Source: a bacterium
Lineage (GTDB): Bacteria > Bacteroidota > Bacteroidia > Bacteroidales > Bacteroidaceae
DNA: 8,989 nt
Direction: 5' to 3'
Assembly (NCBI GenBank): GCA_004562975.1
Contig: SFQP01000079.1
Coordinates: 1 to 8,989 of the forward strand
Below the pieces are notes generated by a model that was not told the origin of the DNA, ran no database searches, and saw only the letters and a program-made list of their open reading frames with translations. This document shows, in pieces, positions 6,890-8,989 of the stretch. Positions within the stretch are counted from its first letter, which is position 1. The number at the start of each line of letters is the position of its first letter. A program made the translations under genes and the position numbers.

Positions 6890-6973
6890 GCACGCAAGTT
6901 GCTTAACATAGGGCGTTCCCTTCAAAGGGACTAATCCAACATTGAATAATAACAAATAAAAAGAAATACAATT

Positions 6974-8896
6974 ATGGGAAAGATTATTGGTATTGACTTA
7001 GGAACTACAAACTCCTGCGTATCTGTTTTTGAAGGCAACGAGCCTACGGTTATCGCCAACAGCGAAGGCAAACGCACCACTCCTTCTGTGGTGGCTTTCG
7101 TGGAAGGCGGCGAGCGTAAGGTGGGCGATCCTGCCAAACGTCAGGCTGTGACCAACCCGCTCCGCACCATCTACTCCATCAAGCGTTTCATGGGTGAGAA
7201 CTACGACCAGGTGCAGAAGGAAATCGCACGTATGCCTTATAAAGTGGTACGCGGCGAGAACAATACGGCCCGCGTGGAAGTGGACGGCCGACAGTACACC
7301 CCGCAGGAAATCTCGGCGATGATTCTGCAAAAGATGAAGAAGACGGCCGAGGACTACCTGGGACAGGAAGTGACGGAAGCCGTGATCACCGTGCCGGCCT
7401 ACTTCTCCGACTCACAACGCCAGGCCACGAAGGAAGCCGGACAGATTGCCGGTCTTGACGTGAAGCGCATCGTGAACGAACCTACGGCTGCTGCCCTCGC
7501 CTACGGTATCGACAAGGCCAACAAGGACATGAAGATTGCCGTGTTCGACCTCGGCGGCGGTACGTTCGATATTTCCATTCTGGAATTCGGCGGCGGCGTG
7601 TTTGAAGTGCTTTCGACCAACGGCGATACGCACCTTGGCGGTGACGACTTCGACCACGTGATCATCGACTGGCTCGTTCAGGAGTTCAAAAATGACGAAG
7701 GTGCCGACCTCTCAGCCGACCCCATGGCCATGCAGCGCCTGAAGGAAGCTGCTGAAAAGGCCAAAATCGAACTTTCCAGCTCCACGACCACGGAAATCAA
7801 CCTGCCGTACATCATGCCCGTAGGCGGTGTGCCCAAACACTTGGTCAAAACACTGACGCGTGCCAAGTTCGAGGCTTTGGCCCACAACCTTATCGAAGCC
7901 TGCAAGGCTCCGTGTGAAGCTGCACTGAAGGGTGCCGGACTTTCCACTTCGGACATTGACGAAGTAATCCTCGTCGGCGGTTCCACCCGTATTCCCGCTG
8001 TGCAGGACCTCGTGGAGAAATTCTTCGGCAAAGCTCCGTCAAAGGGCGTTAACCCCGACGAAGTGGTGGCCGTAGGTGCTGCCATCCAAGGTGCCATCCT
8101 TAACAAGGAACAGGGCGTAGGCGACATCGTGTTGCTGGACGTTACTCCCCTCTCGCTCGGTATCGAAACGCTGGGCGGCGTGATGACCAAGCTCATCGAT
8201 GCCAACTCTACCATTCCTTGCAAGAAGAGCCAGGTGTTCTCCACCGCTGAGGACAACCAGCCCGAGGTGACCATCCACGTGCTTCAGGGCGAGCGCCAGT
8301 TTGCCCGCGACAATAAGAGCATCGGCCGCTTCAACTTGGCCGGCATCGCTCCCGCACGCCGTGGTGTGCCCCAAATCGAAGTGACGTTCGACATTGATGC
8401 CAACGGCATCCTGAAAGTATCAGCCAAAGATAAGGCTACGGGCAAGGAACAGACCATCCGTATCGAAGCTTCCAGCGGCCTCTCGGAGGACGAAATCAAC
8501 CGCATGAAGGCTGAAGCCGCCGCCAACGCCGAAGCTGACAAGAAGGAACGCGAACGAGTGGACAAAATCAACGAGGCCGACTCCATGATTTTCCAAACTG
8601 AGAACCAGCTAAAGGAACTCGGCGACAAGTTGCCGGCTGACAAGAAGGGTGCCATCGAAGCTGCCCTCGGCAAACTGAAGGAGGCTCACAAGGCCCAGGA
8701 CCTCGCCGCCATCGACACGGCAAAGGCTGAACTCAACAATGCATGGCAGGCTGCCAGTGCCGAGATGTACCAGCAGACCGGCGGTGCCCAGCCCGGCGCA
8801 GATGCCGGCTTCCAAGGCGCACAGCAGTCAGGGCAGGGCAGCAGCAACAGCAAGAACGATGACATCCAGGATGCCGAGTTCGAGGAGGTCAAATAA
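6974..8896 (+). CDS. dnaK: Chaperone protein DnaK (Hsp70)
   Basis: This is an ATP-driven cytoplasmic chaperone that binds exposed hydrophobic peptides of unfolded or newly made proteins, working with DnaJ and GrpE. The protein is 640 residues, full length. The nucleotide-binding domain (1-~385) shows phosphate-1 [10 protein letters not shown] (6-15), [13 protein letters not shown], phosphate-2 DLGGGTFD (192-199) and the adenosine motif VGGSTRIP (334-341). The interdomain linker VLLDV is at 386-390. The substrate-binding beta domain starts at [12 protein letters not shown], followed by the helical lid with charged helices, a Gly/Gln/Ser-rich flexible tail and the terminal DAEFEEVK. The ATG at 6974 is fixed by the invariant [12 protein letters not shown] start and is preceded by an A-rich leader without a GGAGG-type site, as is usual in Bacteroidota. 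No grpE or dnaJ is adjacent in this window, and the gene is followed at once by a terminator, so it is probably monocistronic. Confidence 0.99.
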   Translation: MGKIIGIDLGTTNSCVSVFEGNEPTVIANSEGKRTTPSVVAFVEGGERKVGDPAKRQAVTNPLRTIYSIKRFMGENYDQVQKEIARMPYKVVRGENNTARVEVDGRQYTPQEISAMILQKMKKTAEDYLGQEVTEAVITVPAYFSDSQRQATKEAGQIAGLDVKRIVNEPTAAALAYGIDKANKDMKIAVFDLGGGTFDISILEFGGGVFEVLSTNGDTHLGGDDFDHVIIDWLVQEFKNDEGADLSADPMAMQRLKEAAEKAKIELSSSTTTEINLPYIMPVGGVPKHLVKTLTRAKFEALAHNLIEACKAPCEAALKGAGLSTSDIDEVILVGGSTRIPAVQDLVEKFFGKAPSKGVNPDEVVAVGAAIQGAILNKEQGVGDIVLLDVTPLSLGIETLGGVMTKLIDANSTIPCKKSQVFSTAEDNQPEVTIHVLQGERQFARDNKSIGRFNLAGIAPARRGVPQIEVTFDIDANGILKVSAKDKATGKEQTIRIEASSGLSEDEINRMKAEAAANAEADKKERERVDKINEADSMIFQTENQLKELGDKLPADKKGAIEAALGKLKEAHKAQDLAAIDTAKAELNNAWQAASAEMYQQTGGAQPGADAGFQGAQQSGQGSSNSKNDDIQDAEFEEVK

Positions 8897-8928
8897 GCAC
8901 ATAGAGAAATAAGAATACAATATCAAAT

Positions 8929-8972
8929 GGAAAGCGTGTAGCTCAATGAGTTACACGCTTTTCTTGTTTTTG
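8929..8972 (+). terminator. Intrinsic terminator of dnaK
   Basis: AAAGCGTGTAGCTC (8931-8944) pairs with GAGTTACACGCTTT (8948-8961), giving 14 pairs including one G-T wobble around a very tight loop. The T-rich tail TTCTTGTTTTT follows. The stem begins 34 bp after the dnaK stop codon. Its A-rich upstream side also gives the opposite strand a possible short U-run, so it may act in both directions. Confidence 0.85.
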
Positions 8973-8989
8973 GCCGTACACAATAATAT

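Noticed and set aside
6845..6973. CIRCE heat-shock operator before dnaK
   Set aside because: The TTAGCACTC-N9-GAGTGCTAA pattern is absent.

Overview
The window looks like a chromosomal segment of a Bacteroidales bacterium, probably Bacteroides- or Prevotella-like. The evidence is the protein families, the A-rich translation starts without a strong Shine-Dalgarno sequence, and several matches to the Bacteroidota sigma-factor -7 element TAnnTTTG. The species cannot be told from the sequence. Coding parts are GC-richer than the AT-rich intergenic parts.

Layout. Positions 1-568 hold no convincing gene. They contain a 25-bp direct repeat in tandem, an 11-bp perfect stem-loop and some short open frames. 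Positions 569-3087 (minus) hold a secreted transglutaminase-like protein gene whose reading frame is broken near 2899. The signal-peptide end (2899-3087) and the catalytic body (569-2899) lie in different frames, and about 50 codons found in relatives seem to be missing at the joint. Positions 3303-5501 (minus) encode a membrane-bound ion-pumping pyrophosphatase (HppA) with its own promoter and a good intrinsic terminator. Positions 5738-6553 (minus) encode a TrmH/SpoU-family RNA 2'-O-methyltransferase. A 420-bp divergent intergenic region (6554-6973) carries two inverted copies of a short repeat and candidate promoters in both directions. Positions 6974-8896 (plus) encode the chaperone DnaK, followed by an intrinsic terminator.

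The genes do not form an operon. Each is set off by more than 200 bp of spacer, and the ones examined have their own promoter or terminator signals. They are mostly housekeeping functions: protein folding, RNA modification and pyrophosphate-driven ion pumping, plus one envelope or secreted protein of unknown role. I see no sign of a mobile element, phage, CRISPR or defence system. The points most worth a second look are the deletion/frameshift in the transglutaminase gene and the inverted-repeat element between the methyltransferase gene and dnaK.
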